From: Himantopus leucocephalus
Lineage: Eukaryota; Chordata; Aves; Charadriiformes; Recurvirostridae
Length of the DNA stretch: 64,000 nt
NCBI GenBank assembly: GCA_003993805.1
Contig: RSEF01000001.1
Location: forward strand, 68,478,124-68,542,123
Direction: 5' to 3'
The notes under the pieces were generated by a model. The model was not told where the DNA came from and made no database searches. It worked only from the letters and a program-made list of their open reading frames with translations. The position numbers were made by a program, and so were the translations under genes. Positions 49,597 through 63,079 of the stretch are shown here, piece by piece (the first letter of the stretch is position 1; each line of letters starts with the position of its first letter).

Positions 49597-50360
49597 AATG
49601 ATGTAAACATCAGTACTTTACTCATTAAAGGTTTGATTATAATCTACTGAAAATACTGGACATTTTTTTCAGTGATTTCAGCAGATGCAAAATTGGTGTC
49701 TGTGTGATTTTTTAAAATGAAAAGAAGAGACAAGATACATAAATATAAATATAAATGAGAAAGAATTTTATCCAAGACTCACCATGAATGTTCTAACATG
49801 GTAATTACGACTCAATTAAGTAATTTATAAGTATGTTATAAAGAATTGTCAAAATTTGTAAAAAATTTTTAAAATCTTGATGACCAAGCATATATGGTAA
49901 AATCCTGGTGATTCAGTAAATTGACATCACTGAAGTCAATAGGATTATTCTCTTTGACTTCAGTGCAGCAAGTATTTCCATAAACTGATCTAATTTTAAT
50001 CTAAAACCAGAATGGACCATATTAATCCTTTAGCTGCAACGGTGGTCACGGATTCTTGGGATATGCAGCTGTAGAAGTTAAAGACGTGAATCTCCTTTGT
50101 AAAGATCTTCACATAGTGTTCCCCCAATTTGAAGTAATTCACTTTCCTTAAATTGTTTTTGCCTAACTCAAACTCCAAACTGATACTTGGTAACCTTGAC
50201 AGAACATCTGCAGTCACTGTTGATTCTTTTCAAAGCCTAAAAAGGTACAAGTATCGGCAAGGTACTGTTGAATGGTCATACTATTTACACAGCAGAATTC
50301 ATAGCAAAAAAGAAAAAGTCACGTTTTAAGTAAGTTTTAAAAAAAAGTCTGAACACTTAC

Positions 50361-50435
50361 CTAGAATTTCAACTCTACATGCAACACAAGAATCTGTCTG
50401 GTTTCATAAATAAATGAAAGACTGAGTTCCCACAG
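50361..50435 (-). other. Possible noncoding first exon of SPIC
   Basis: The minus strand has a strong donor, CTAG|GTAAGTG, at 50361/50360. About 30 bp upstream of the proposed 5' end is TATTTAA (50460-50466), a TATA-like element. The segment has only minor ATGs that run quickly into stops. If spliced to 48185 it would place an in-frame TAG at the junction, so it could only be 5' UTR. This rests on two short motifs and is speculative. Confidence 0.22.
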
Positions 50436-51436
50436 CAATGGGCTGGCAAAGGGGCTGCATTAAATAGCTGATTTTAAGGAAGTGTTTTGGCTAGGGATTT
50501 TTTTGAGAGTAAAGGTATAGTACACAGCTAGCATGGCCCTTCATTCTGCACCAAAAAAAAAGGGTGATTTATACTGATACAAAATAAAATTAAATGTTTT
50601 AAGTCTTGTCCAAGAAATGCAGATTCTAGGCACTGGGAGAGATTACTTTTGGCTATGGCACATCCTAACAAATCTGTCACTGATATGGTACACGTAGGGC
50701 TCAAACCTACACCCCTCACCACTCCCATATACACTGCAATGGACCTTGAGGTTTTATCTGAACCTCCTGCTTAGCTCAGTGTAAGAAGCAGGCCAAACTA
50801 GACCCCAAAATAAGAGTTTGAGAGAATTTCAGAACTCTGCTTCAAAGTTCACATCTGTAGCCCAGGCCCAGCTCTAAAGCATTTACTAAAGCATTCAGCA
50901 CAGATTCAGACAAGCTGCAGTTCCTGATTTGCCACATGCTTTCTGAGCAGCTACAAGCCATGATGTTGCATCCTACAGGATGAGGATTCTGTGTTTTTCA
51001 GTAGAAAACTTCTTATTGCTGACATAATCTATCCTGAGCAGTAGCTCTTTGCAGCGAAGTCTTTCAGAGGCACATTTTACAAAATTCCCTCAGTATTCAT
51101 CATGAAACTGCTGTAAAGCAGTAATTACCTCTTACAATATTTATCTACAGTCCTTCAACCAATAACCATAGTCAAGAACCAGCCTGGCTATGAATGCTGA
51201 GTGAAAGCAATTTGAAGCCAACGTTAGCATCAACCATTATCTGCTGTTTTCAGATGCAAGCTGCCTTTTCAAAATTTGCACCACAAAGTTTCAGAATATA
51301 CCTTTTTTTAGTGAAATACATAAATACATGTATGTGCTTTTTTGAACTACAAGTTCCATTTTGTAGGACTTCTCTGACGTAACTTGGGCTTATAAAGGAA
51401 AATTAATGAGCAACTGTGCTCCTAAAACATCAAAAT

Positions 51437-51447
51437 GTGACTCAGCA
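51437..51447 (+). promoter_or_regulatory. Candidate NF-E2/BACH1-type element upstream of SPIC
   Basis: GTGACTCAGCA is a perfect match to the NF-E2/antioxidant-response consensus RTGASTCAGCA, bound by small-Maf heterodimers of BACH1, NRF2 and NF-E2. It lies about 3.2 kb upstream of the first SPIC coding exon. Mammalian SPIC is derepressed when heme triggers BACH1 loss, so this is a reasonable candidate heme-response site. Binding is inferred. Confidence 0.45.
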
Positions 51448-54060
51448 TTGGAATTCAAGTCAAAATACGATGACACAATTAACTTCCTCTCCACATACTG
51501 TTAACTTTGCTTTGCAACATGGAAAAGCATAGATTTCATGGTTCAGTTCTTTCCTGAAGTAGAAGTATGTATCGGATTTAAAATTATGAATGAGCTTCAA
51601 GATCCTTCCTGGGTTCCTTCCAATAAATGACAAATGATGCTAATAGGCCCTCTGATGATGCCATCTCACCTGTCTACTCCTACATCTCTACCTGAAGCTG
51701 GACAGTTACTATTCTGCCCTCCTGTGCTGCTCACTTATCCTGTCCACAAAACTGTGGGGGTGGCCTGGGTAGGTGGTTAGGGCTGTCCTGTGCTGGTCAC
51801 AGCCAATTCTGTCTGGCTTTGCAACAGACCCACCACGTGCCCAAGCAGAGCCCATCAGCCATGTGTGCGGCGCCTCTGTGAAAACATACTGAGGAAAGGG
51901 CAGAAAGTGCCAAATGTGAGGAGGCAAACCTGGGAGGGAACATCAGAGAGGACAAGGAGGGAACAAGGGAACAAGGGGACATGGGAAGAAAGAAGGGAAT
52001 GAAGGGACAACAAGGTCAGAGGAGTTGGAGGTGTTCCATGACTGAGCAGGCACACCCCCAAAGGGACTATGGCCCATGGAGGCTCCACACTGGGCAGAGG
52101 AAACGAGTAAGAAGGAAGCAGCAGTGGAAGAAAAGGGTGAGAAACAAGGAGAGGCAGAGACAAACCGCTACTTCCTGGCCCCAGTCCCCTGTGCCACCCA
52201 TCACCTCACCGAAAGGACTGAGTGTAACCTGGGGAGATAACAAGAGGGGAGGACATGTGTCTGGAGTGCAGTTGAGCCTGGGAAAGGGGAAGGAAAGATG
52301 TTTTAATGTTTGTCTTCTTGGCTTCCCAATACCTAAATCAGCAGCTAAATATATTATGGCAATAAATTAAGTTAAATTCCCAAAGTGCACAAGCAGATGT
52401 GTGGGTGTGTGGCTGCTGGCCAGGGCCAACACACCCCAGTCGTAAAAGAGGGTGAAGGTTGAGAGATTAAAGCTAATGGTTTTAATACCATTAAAATGAT
52501 CAATCTTCCTAAATCAAATTGCTCAATACGAATGTTCTCATTTCAAATAAGAGGTTACACCATAAGGCAGACCAGCAAAAGGTTTGTTTTCAGAGGAAAT
52601 GGGAAGGTGCACGTAGCACAAACACACAGCATAAAAACAAGAGCAAACGTTGTCTCAACAGGGTAGATCTAAACTCTGTAACTCATTTGCACATTGCATC
52701 TTTAGCCTATCGCAAGCTCAGAGCAAAGGCTCAGGCTGTCTCCCTGGGAAGCCTGTTCGGAAGAGTTTGGAAGAGGCAGCGTAAGGCAGAGCTCAGGACT
52801 GAGCATCAGCTAACACTGCTCACTCCTCATCAAGTCACAGTACAGTCAAGGCAGGCAGTATGTTGGCCTCTACCAAGAAATGTTATTCCAGAAGAATGCC
52901 TGCTCTGATTTTTGCATTGCATGGGGAGATGGATGCCAGAGACAAGCCTGAGAAAGAGAACTTACTATTCACATTTTAATGTCTCAAACAATTGATGTGC
53001 CTGATATCAGAATCTGAGTATCAGTGAGAAATCACAACATCAAGCTCTTCTCCTTCCTCCATGTTTTAAAATAAAACTTCCAACAACAGAATGATATTTT
53101 AACTTTCAGAACTTTCTTTCATCTTTGCTTGGCACTTAAAGCTAGTTTATGGTAATGGTACAGAAGAAACATTTTCACCTCTCTTTGAATAAAAGACAGA
53201 ATTAAATAATGTATTATAGCAGTTGTCAGAGGGCTTGAGAAAGCATAAAACTCTCACGTGAGGCATTGTTCAAATGTAGAATAAAAAACAGTCTTGCCTT
53301 TCCTAAAGGAATGTCAAACTTGAAATGGCAAGTTTTCTCACCAGGCATTTGTAGCTTTCTCAGATTGTTTTTGAATGTCAGGCAATTTGCAACTGCCCAA
53401 ATAACACAGATAGACCACTTATGATAGAAGGCACTTTACAGAAAAAAACACCCCAAACTTGTTGTAGAAATGGTTCTGTTCCAGGGAGTCATTTGCCCAT
53501 ACAGAACAGACTGCCTACCAACTCAACAATCTCCAGAAATCAGAAATTGGTGAAGGTGACAGCCACAGAGAGCTTCTGTGCTTACATACTTGTTCTGGTC
53601 CTTGGCAGACCCCTTTGCCACCCCTCTTCTGGCCATGCAGCTCTGTAATAACCTTTGTCATGAATCCTCATGGGTGTAGGTTCACAATTACTACACAACG
53701 ACACATGCTGTCTCCCTGAAAGTGCAAGGGTTGAGAGATGACATGCCTGTGCTCACCTCCTGAGTCTAACCATGTTGACCAGCGAACTTTCAAATCTCTG
53801 CCATTATGCTGCTTCTGGTCCGCTCCATTCAAGGTTGAAAAGAAACTGGGAAGTTTCTTGCAGCAAGGATGCAGCCTTTTCTCTACACATCAAGAACAGG
53901 GATCAACACAGGGAGAGCTCTCTTCTTCTACATGTAGAGTGCAGTGATAATCCAGGTGTGTTTTGCAGTGAATCAGCCTGCAATCTGAACTTCAAATTAG
54001 CGGGCTCAGAGAATGCCTGAATTCACATTCCCAGCCCCAGAATACAATGAAAACTCTCCT

Positions 54061-54126
54061 TAAAAAAAAAACCCAAAACCAAAACAAACAAAAACACCAA
54101 CAAAAAACACCAAACAAACACAAAAA
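54061..54126. repeat. A/C-rich low-complexity tract
   Basis: A poly-A run followed by irregular CAAA, CCAAAA and CACCAA units. The Phe/Val/Leu-rich open frames seen on the minus strand come from this composition. Confidence 0.8.
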
Positions 54127-57100
54127 GGAAATAAATGCTGTTTAGTACCAGCCAAAGTACTATTGTGTATTGTACCATGATTTTGGTCAGATAATTTTGT
54201 GTAGAATACATACACGAAAAAAACCCTGAAAGGGAACATAAAAAAACCCATGACAGTTATGGCATCATATCATATAAGCAAATGAGATGATGAACCCGGG
54301 TCTAACGATTTCATTTGTGTTGGAAGACTTTAGTCTATGCATTTCAATAAACGCTATCATTTATTCAAATACCAGAAGATGAGGATATAAGCTTAAACTC
54401 TTTAGTTGCCTTACAAATCATTCTACAAATGGCAAACTCTCTGCAATGCAAAATATAGACTTCTATTGTAATTGGTGGAGTTGCAGTATCCGTTCCTTAG
54501 CTGGCAGAAATTGGTATAGAGCCACCAAAGCCAAAGGATCACTGATGATTTGTACAAACAGAGGTTCTGGCTCACAGTTGACACTAGTATTATTTTCAGT
54601 ACAGTAAGGGGAAACTTGCTGTGCCAGCACTAATGTTGCACGTTCTTCCCTGACTTCCTGATTTGTTTTAATTCTTTGGCTACCTTATAAAGCATTACAG
54701 TTGGTTAACCAGAAAGAGTGGCATTTTTGCATTTTAATCCTTGTAAGAGCTCTTTAAAGTCACTTACAGGGCAACATTTTTTTAAAAGAGCTTTGTCCAA
54801 ACGTTATCTCCAAGTACTTCTTATGTATGAAGCTTTTTCTCTTCTTAAGGAAGAAAAAGATATGAAAATGTTTTACAAATTGAATTTTAAGCCTAAAATG
54901 AGAGATTATCTCAAACACACTCATTTCCTTACCTTTGCATATGAAACATTTTCATATCACGTTGGGATTCCCATCTCAGAATCATGTTTTTAATTTTAAT
55001 ACTGCTTTAAAATATTTTGCTGTTAAAATGCCTTAATCCTTTTAGAGTTAATAATTGTCTGGACTTTCTAGGTCCAAAGAAAAAACGGCTTGCTATTTCT
55101 TAAGAACATACTTTCTACTTTTACACTATTTCAGAATTATATATGTTTATCTTAATGCAAATGATATAAATGGAACCACTGATACGTTTGAATCTTAATG
55201 TTTTTCTGCTTTAAGAACTTATGATCCAATCTTAAAAGATATATTTGCCTGGTTAATTTTACATCTGTAACGTATTCCTCCTAGAACCATCAAATAATGA
55301 CAGTCATAAAATTAGGCATTTGGATAAATCATTGCAGAGGTTAGGTCTAAACATTGCATTACCTCTTCTGGGGCCTAAAAAGAGAAGTGCAGTATGAAGG
55401 CTGAAGATGCATGAGTGGGCAGATCAGCTCTTCAATGGAAAACCCACATCTAAAGCCCCCACTTTACAACTAGACCCAGTATATTGGTCCAGTTGTCCGT
55501 GTCAGCAGGGCTTCTCAGGAAGCTTCTTCTTTGGCTCCGTATAACCAAAGGAAGTGACTTTCTGCTGGGAAGCCCCGTGAAGATAAAAAACCAGAAACCA
55601 CAACAGAAGCACAAGGAACTAATAACAAAAAGAGCATTGGGAAAAAAAAAACCCCAACCAACCAACCCTAACTAGAAGAAGATTTTAAAGTGAAATATGA
55701 AAAACTTACTTTGATTAATGTACAGGTATAATGAGTACTCCCTTAAATATTGGGATAGTTAAAACACCTACAAGCCAATAAAACTTCAGTAGAAAACTAT
55801 CAGAGCAAGACAGGAATAATAATATGAGAGTGTTTTATAAAAACAGCAATGGATAAAGGAAAGACTGTCATTAGTAGGTGAGCCTGATAAAGGGTAAAGA
55901 TGGAAGTCTTTTACTTAAAGAGAAAACCTATAGAAAGAAGAAAATATTTTAATAACCGTCAAAATGGTGAAACTGGGGAAGCCAAATAAGAACTAATCAT
56001 TTTCCAAGTAACTGAGCTATTTGTGGAAGAAACGCCTTCAGATTCAACTCGCATTTAGACCATTTGGGATTAATTCAATACCCCATTCCAACCCCATTCC
56101 CCTAAATCATAAAACTGAGATTTGACAAATGTTAAGACTAGGTGGCAGAGGGTTTTGAACTCCCAAGAATGGAAGGAAGAAATGGTGCCTATTTTGGAAA
56201 AGCTGAAGACACAGGCGTACAATAGCTATTGTAGCATCTGCAACCATACTACAACTTAGAAACTCTGCCTTTCCACTGCATAGATTTATGGCCAGGTCAA
56301 TAAAAAGCAAACTTTACAATTAAGGTACTGAAATACATTTGGTTTTGGTGCCTTGTCTCCGGAATGCAATATGTTTTTCTCCTTAGGCTCCCTCTGAAGA
56401 TTTTGGAGGCAGTTTTGTACCTCAAAATCAAATCAACAGCTACAGCACTGATCACACTACTGCCCCCGACAGTAGTGATGTGGGTTTGGGTTCAGGAGTT
56501 TAACCTTACGTTCCCCACCATTCAGGAGAATGCCCGGAACAGTAGACCTGTATGTTAAATCCAGGCTACGGCACTTCTTCACCTTGCAGCTGTGCCTTGG
56601 TGGGACATCTAAGTTTGAATGTCCGTTAACCATTGAAAAGACTGTTTCCAAATCTCTTATTTCTATCGCAAGTGTTCTTACAATGCTAGAAATAGGCAGC
56701 TCTCACCCACATGTTAAAACAAAGTGTCTGAAATCACATTAGGTGAAAGGCATGTTCACTAGCGTTAGAAATTATCATTGTGATCATTAGTATTATAAAT
56801 TAACAGCTACCAACTTGGACCATGCAGGGGACCTCAGACAGGAAAAAGTGCAGCATCTGGATGGATCCTGGGCAGCATTAGGAAGAAGGAAGGCACAGAT
56901 CTAGTCAGACTGGGCCTTTTCTTGACATTCTTAAAAGCAGCATTGCTTCTTCAACCTGGAAAAAATGGAGAAGGAATGGCAGAAATCTATATAATCAGTA
57001 TTAACTTAGAGAATATGAAAAAAAGGTATATTACATTTCTAATACAGTCCTTGTATTAGAAGGGATGCTAAAGGACACCACAGGAGGTAAGTACAGAACC

Positions 57101-57724
57101 AGCAAAAGATACCGTGCTTCACACAACAAATGGTTAATGTACAGAAGATACCGGTTATCTACAGGATGTTGCAGAAACTCATCAATAATACCTTTTCAAA
57201 AAGAAACTAGATGAAAATCTACTCGGGGCTATTAAATACGGACATATAATTTAATTCCTGAAGCTATAAATCTTTGGGGAATGCCAGGACGTCTGTACAT
57301 AGTGACTGTTATGGTGTTTTTGTGTCACATTTAGATCTCTAATCATCTAGGAAACTTGAAAGGCTCCTGGAGAGGTGTTGATGAAATTAAACTCTTACGG
57401 AGTTAGGTAACTGCAGAACAGTGCTTTGTAGCTCAGTTTGGGTAAGAGGGCAGAACTACTTCCCGATGATAATTCTTCCAGGTAGAGCCTAGAAACAAAT
57501 CTGAGGGGGTGACTATTTCAGAAAAGGAAATATTCTCAGACTACATGCCTTCTAAGAAAACCAATAAAAGCATGTAACAGTTGCTGGCTGTAGTGCAAGA
57601 ATTCAGAATTGTTGGTGGGACTTATTTTGTAGTTCAAAATAACAGAGCATGTAGGAAATGCAAAATGTGTTCCACTTCAGCTGTGAGATGGGGGGAGGCA
57701 GCATTTAAGAACAAGGCTTAAGAA

Positions 57725-57840
57725 GACAAGAACGGCTGAAATGACTCCGACCAAAAGTCCACCAAGCTCAGTATCCTGTCTCTGATTGTTGCTCATGCTG
57801 AATGTCTAAGGAAGCGTGTAAGAACAGGGGAAGCATGGAG
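57725..57840. mobile_element. Ancient amniote retroposon relic (CR1/L3-like)
   Basis: CAAGAACGGC, then GACCAAAAGTCCACCAAG and CTCAGTATCCTGTCTC, resembles the widespread amniote repeat with GGTCAGACCAAAGGTCCATCTAGCCCAGTATCCTGTCTC order. It is diverged, as expected of an old insertion. The exact family and strand cannot be settled by eye. Confidence 0.5.
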
Positions 57841-58466
57841 ACCCAGTTTTCAGCAGTCAGTTGCACACAGACCTCCTTGTGGCTAACATATTTGCTTCCA
57901 CGAATCTCGTATTCTAACATTCATATGAAAAAAAGCGCAGAATAATCACTGATAGCTATTATCAATTTTCAGAATAGGTTGACTTTAAAGGATCTGCGCC
58001 AAGGTTTTGGATACAATGATAATAGTTATCACAAAACGGACGTAACTGGGAAAAAAAAGGACAGTTATTTAAAGAAAAAAGGAGAAGGTGGTCTTAGAAA
58101 TTCTATACCAGATGAAAAAAAAAACCAAACAACAATTAAAAGACCTGTAGCAGACTCGTATAGAAGCAAATAGTATAAATGTAATGTAATCCTAACATTT
58201 CAAAGACAAGATACATACCAGGTTCAGGCAGATGGACCACATAAGCGTCTCTTGAAGGACCACATCTGCAGTTGTTGAACAAGAAGAAAGATCAACACCT
58301 ATTATGAAGCAAGCTCTAAATTACCTTTAAATCCTCTGTAAATTACCAGCAATGGAAAAATATGCCTAAAACAGAAAGTGGCAGAAGAAAATCATGGGGC
58401 CAGGCTAGTCGGTTGAGCTAGGGAATAGAAATAATTAGTGCCATGTTAATGAAAATACCAGTTTTA

Positions 58467-58508
58467 TTCATTATAAGAATACAAGGGGTTTTTTTCATTA
58501 TAAGAATA
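58467..58508. repeat. Short direct repeat, 15 bp, 27 bp apart
   Basis: TTCATTATAAGAATA occurs at 58467-58481 and 58494-58508, separated by a G- and T-rich spacer. The similar flanks suggest a local duplication of about 27 bp. Confidence 0.75.
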
Positions 58509-61274
58509 TAAGCTGACCTTTACCTTAAGTGAAATTCAACACTCTAGAGGATACTAGTATAAGGCCTACAAAGTGCATGTATTTCATTTATAACTTCAAA
58601 ATAGGCAGAAATAGTATGGAGACACTATGAAAGAAATAAATTTCCATTTAAAATGGGTTTTTAACACAAATACGAGTTTTTCTGCACCACTGTCTCATGG
58701 AAAATGTGCAATTTCATCAGAAGTCCAAGAACTAGAAAAGCAAACTGTATGTTGGCATTAATGTCCTGAAAACTGAAAAGAGAAATGAGTTTGGGCTTTC
58801 AACCGAAAGATGAAACGTTCCATAGGGATTTTCCTCCAGCTATTTCTGCTGCAGGTACTTTTGTCTTAAGTAATTACAAATAGGGTATCCTGACATGCTG
58901 GCCCAAATTCTGCAGTGTGCAACAGGAAGGCCAGCTGCCCTTCCCAGGCAGATGCATTGCACAGGGAAGTTCCTATTTTTTCTATTAAGGCAAAATGTGG
59001 GATCACATTTTGGCATCATTCCCATGCAAGTAATTACCATAATGCGTGACTGGTACCACAAAGTTACGAAGACGTTTAAGTGTGCAACCACCAAAAGCAC
59101 AGCAGTTTGAGCCTCTGACAAAACGTCCGTTTACAGGGACAGACATCTACGTTAAGTCCCACCAAGGAGTTGGACAGATATTTCCTACACGGGGTTGAGA
59201 GAGAAAAGGTAGAGTAGTAGAGACTTGAAAAGAGGTCATCTGAAAGGATAGAAGCTGTATGCTTGGGAGGAAGATAGTAATAAATAGTTGTGAGAGGTAA
59301 CCAGTTGATCTAATTCAGTTGAGACATGAAAACATGTCTGACCTTACAGTCAATAAAAGTAGTTATAATACAAAAACTATTTAAATCCATTCTTGGTGTT
59401 ATAATTGTCATATTACAAAAAACCCAGCACATTCTGCCTGTATTGAAGGAGTAGAATGAGGTCAGATTTCTGCCAGAGTTCTAGATTTAAAAAATACATT
59501 TTAAGGAACTGCAGAGCGGTAAAGGAAATTCTTTAAAAATAGAATTCCTCTTGCTACTATACTCTGAAGGTGACTGAAAAACAGCTGTCCAAAATAATGG
59601 GGTTTTATGCTTTGATGAGACAAACAGTTATGTGGGCATAAAATGCTATGACCAGCAAATACATGCTTCCTATATTACCAGGGAAGTGCTGAAGAAGCAC
59701 TTAGGCTTTGGGGATTTTTACAAATGGGTGTTAAAGAAACCCTGTATCTTGCTGGTAGGGTAGGAGGCGAGTCAGTACAATTGTGTCTTGACATGGAATC
59801 TTTTTTGAAAGAGAATTTTTTAAAGCTGAGTGGTTTTTTTGTTTTAAATTTCAAATGAAAGTGTCTTTTTGATATGGCTTCTATATCGCCACACTCTTCA
59901 ATTTCTTTTTGAGGTAAAAGAAATGGTAGAATCGAACAACTAACTTGCCTGTGAGGTTTTTTTCCTACATTCTGTTGGGTAAATGGCTAGAAAAGTGAAA
60001 TATAAGGGGAAAAGTTATTAGTTAAGATAAAAAAACAGGAATGTTTTTTTGGCCACATTATCATTCCCACTTCCACTCATCAGCCGCAGAAGCCCACAGA
60101 ATCAAATAAACACATTAAAATCTAATTCCTTTAAGAGCGACCTACAGCAGAAGCAGGCTAGGTGCCTGCGTTTTGAATTATCATTGAGTTCAACACAGAA
60201 GCAAGAGACCTGACAGTTACGCCACACCTTAGCCGTACATATGTCCTGTAAAAGTCTTCCATGGAATTCCCCCAACCCACACCTACAACATGATCTCAGT
60301 GAGTCTCGCTGACTCAAGTTTTCTAGGATGTATCTGACAAAGGTAGGTACAAAAGAAACATGAATAAACATAAAGTGAATTGAGAAATGGAATCATGGGT
60401 TTATAAACTAAGGCTTCTGGTTGCCTGTTTTATGAAATTGTTAGTAAGCTGCTGGCCAGCTAACTGCTTAATTCAGTCATATACAAGAATCTAGAAGAAA
60501 GATATGAGAGGCTTAATTTAAAGTGACTCCTTTATTCCCAATAAGATCAGTCCAAATATATTCAGAGATAGGGACCCAGTTCTAGAAAACATTCGGATGT
60601 GGTGTTAAACTCATGCCTAATCAGACGCACATTTTAACTTAAAACTACGTATGTGCTTAATATGTCCGGACAACTTGAGCTCCTCATTACTGCATGGTAA
60701 GAGGTAATGCTTTGTATTTTAATAGCTCCCAAAAAAGATGTCAGACACTTTACAGAAACAAATATAAATAGGATTCCAGAGAAGGCAGCTTGCAAGTTAC
60801 GTTGTTAACATGATGCAACAAGGGAAAATTAGAAACATTCTACAACATTCTTCAAATTGAATAGTATTTTTGACCTGCGTCTGCCGTACTTTTCTCATTT
60901 TAAGCCAAGCTCTTAACATTATCTGTGCAAAATATTTGTTGGATTCTTGAACGACTTTTAGATTCAGGGAATATAGAGCCTCCTCAGTTAAAGTAAGCAC
61001 AACAGAAATGTTATATATTTCATATGCACAGTCTAAGAGATCAAGCTTTATTCCATCCCATGTCAGGGAGTTACAACAACTACTTTTTTCTGAGCGTGGA
61101 ATAAATCTTGCTCTAAAGGTGAACTGGGACCATTCGGTACATGAGACTGTCATTTGAAGAAACCCTGCCGCATCTGTTGCAGAAGTTATAAATTGTCTAG
61201 TGAATAAGGAAGAGAGAGGATGCTCTCAAAATTAAAGCAGCTGAATGCTACCCTGGAGAAGTGGGTTCTGACCC

Positions 61275-61650
61275 TGTTTCTACCACAGAGTTCCCAAATG
61301 ATGCTAGGCAAGTCCCTTTGAACAAACTTTCACAGGTGGTCACTTCCTCATTATTGGGATTTCTGACTTGAGACCCCACTACCAGATTTGCAGAAATGCT
61401 GAGCAGTACCAGCTGCAAGTGTAGTCACTGAGCACTGGCCTGAGCCCACAAACTACCCACACATGCTGAACTCTCTAAAACCCTAGTTCTTAGGTATCGT
61501 ATCTCAAATAGACAAAATTAGTGAGTATTCTCTAATTTAATCTCTTTATGCCTTCGTCTGTAAAGCGGGGATAATAAAATTATCTTCACATCACAAAGCT
61601 CTTATGAATATAAATGTCTTAATGCTTATACAGCATTCATATGCTGTAAT
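61275..61650 (+). mobile_element. MIR-like SINE relic split by about 200 bp
   Basis: The left block (about 61281-61325) reads CTGTTTCTACCACAGAG then GCTAGGCAAGTCCCTTT. The right block (about 61530-61650) reads TTAATCTCTTTATGCC then TCTGTAAAGCGGGGATAAT. These are consecutive parts of MIR-type SINEs (GGGCAAGTCACTTAACCTCTCTGTGCC...TGTAAAATGGGGATAAT), so the 200 bp between them looks like a later insertion. The inserted part is not recognised. Confidence 0.5.
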
Positions 61651-63068
61651 GGGGGAAGCATAAAAAAGTCTATAAAGGGCTCAGCAATTCTCCCTTGAAA
61701 GCAACATCTGACCGTGTAGTAAATAAGGCTTGGGGATGCAATCAGTAATGAAATCCTGCTGGCTAATTAGTCACGAAAAGAGCACTATCCCATACATGCA
61801 CTGAATGAAGGAAAGATCTTGTAGCAGAAATAGCTGGTGATTATGTCAACATAGTACCATAACACACATACACATTGAGGGCAAATTAAAGTTGTACCAG
61901 TCCACTTAATTTTGCCATGTTGTAACTAACTTTTGATTTCTTAATTTGTAATCTTAAGATCCTTTTAAGGGAGTTTTCACTATGTGCACAGACAAGAGGG
62001 TTGTGTTTTTACTTGTTTCTTACTTTAGAATATAGTCTCATCTTCCTTTTTTAAGAAAATGATGGACTTTTAAAGTGACTTTTTGATCCTTACCAGAAGA
62101 AGCAAGTGTGTAAGTCTTCAATGGCAGTAACAAAATTTTTCCAAAATGCTTTGAAGACTTTTGACTCAGATAGAGGTATTCATATAAAACAACATTAACA
62201 AAAATGTAACTAGCTAAAAATTCCTTCCCCTCAATTCTCAGATTCTCAGTGTTCATCTCTATTTTAAAAATGACTGAATTAACAAAATCCCAGACAGATT
62301 ACAGGCACAAAGCACATACAATATACTTCAGAAAGTTGCGGGAAGGGGAATCTCTGGGAATGTTTACAGGTCAGAGATGACAATGATATTACTAGTGCCC
62401 TGTTTGGGAAAGTGTCTGGGCTAAGCTTGCAAATAAATTTCCAAGCAATGTCAGCCTCAGCAGCACCACATGAGGAATTAGAATTACTAAATGGCCTCTG
62501 TCTTCAGACTCCAGGTAGTTATGAGATGCAGTTAGAGCTTGAGATGTGCCTGTGGCTAAGAAACTACAGTTTTGGCACATCTGCTGTCCTAATTTCAGGG
62601 TTTCTTTCATTTTCTAGCTGTCCATGGTTTTCTAACACAAACATGACATGAAGATCTTGATATATGTAGTGCAAACATATTCCATTTATATACTGAAGAG
62701 GAAAGAGCAACATCAGGTCTTTTTTTTAATAAGCAAAATTTAAAACAGAAAAAGAACATGGCTATATTTTCCCTTTGTGCATCATTTCAAAGTAATCAGA
62801 TTGTCTCTTATTCAGTACTATTTGCCTACACTTAAATATTAAGCATCAGTGATAATAAATACAAAGACTACAAAGACTGATGAAAAAATAGTTGCTTGTG
62901 AAAAAGACACAGTCCAGTTATAGCTTGGGAAACAAAAGTTACCAAATGAAAGGAAAATAAGCTGAAAAAAATGGTCATCAGCTTTGATTAAAATCATCTC
63001 TGTTGCAAGTATGGAATTCCCAAGAGAATGCTAGGAAACAATTGTGAATCTACTTTTAGAAGACTTGT

Positions 63069-63079
63069 ATGACTCAGCA
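63069..63079 (+). promoter_or_regulatory. Second candidate NF-E2/BACH1-type element
   Basis: ATGACTCAGCA is another perfect RTGASTCAGCA match, about 15 kb upstream of the first SPIC coding exon. It could serve SPIC or the next gene beyond the window. No occupancy evidence is available from sequence alone. Confidence 0.35.

Noticed and set aside
58217..58300. Donor-like CCTG|GTATGT on the minus strand, considered as a SPIC upstream exon
   Set aside because: The reading frames carry no SPI-C similarity and no promoter signal was seen; one donor-like motif is not enough.
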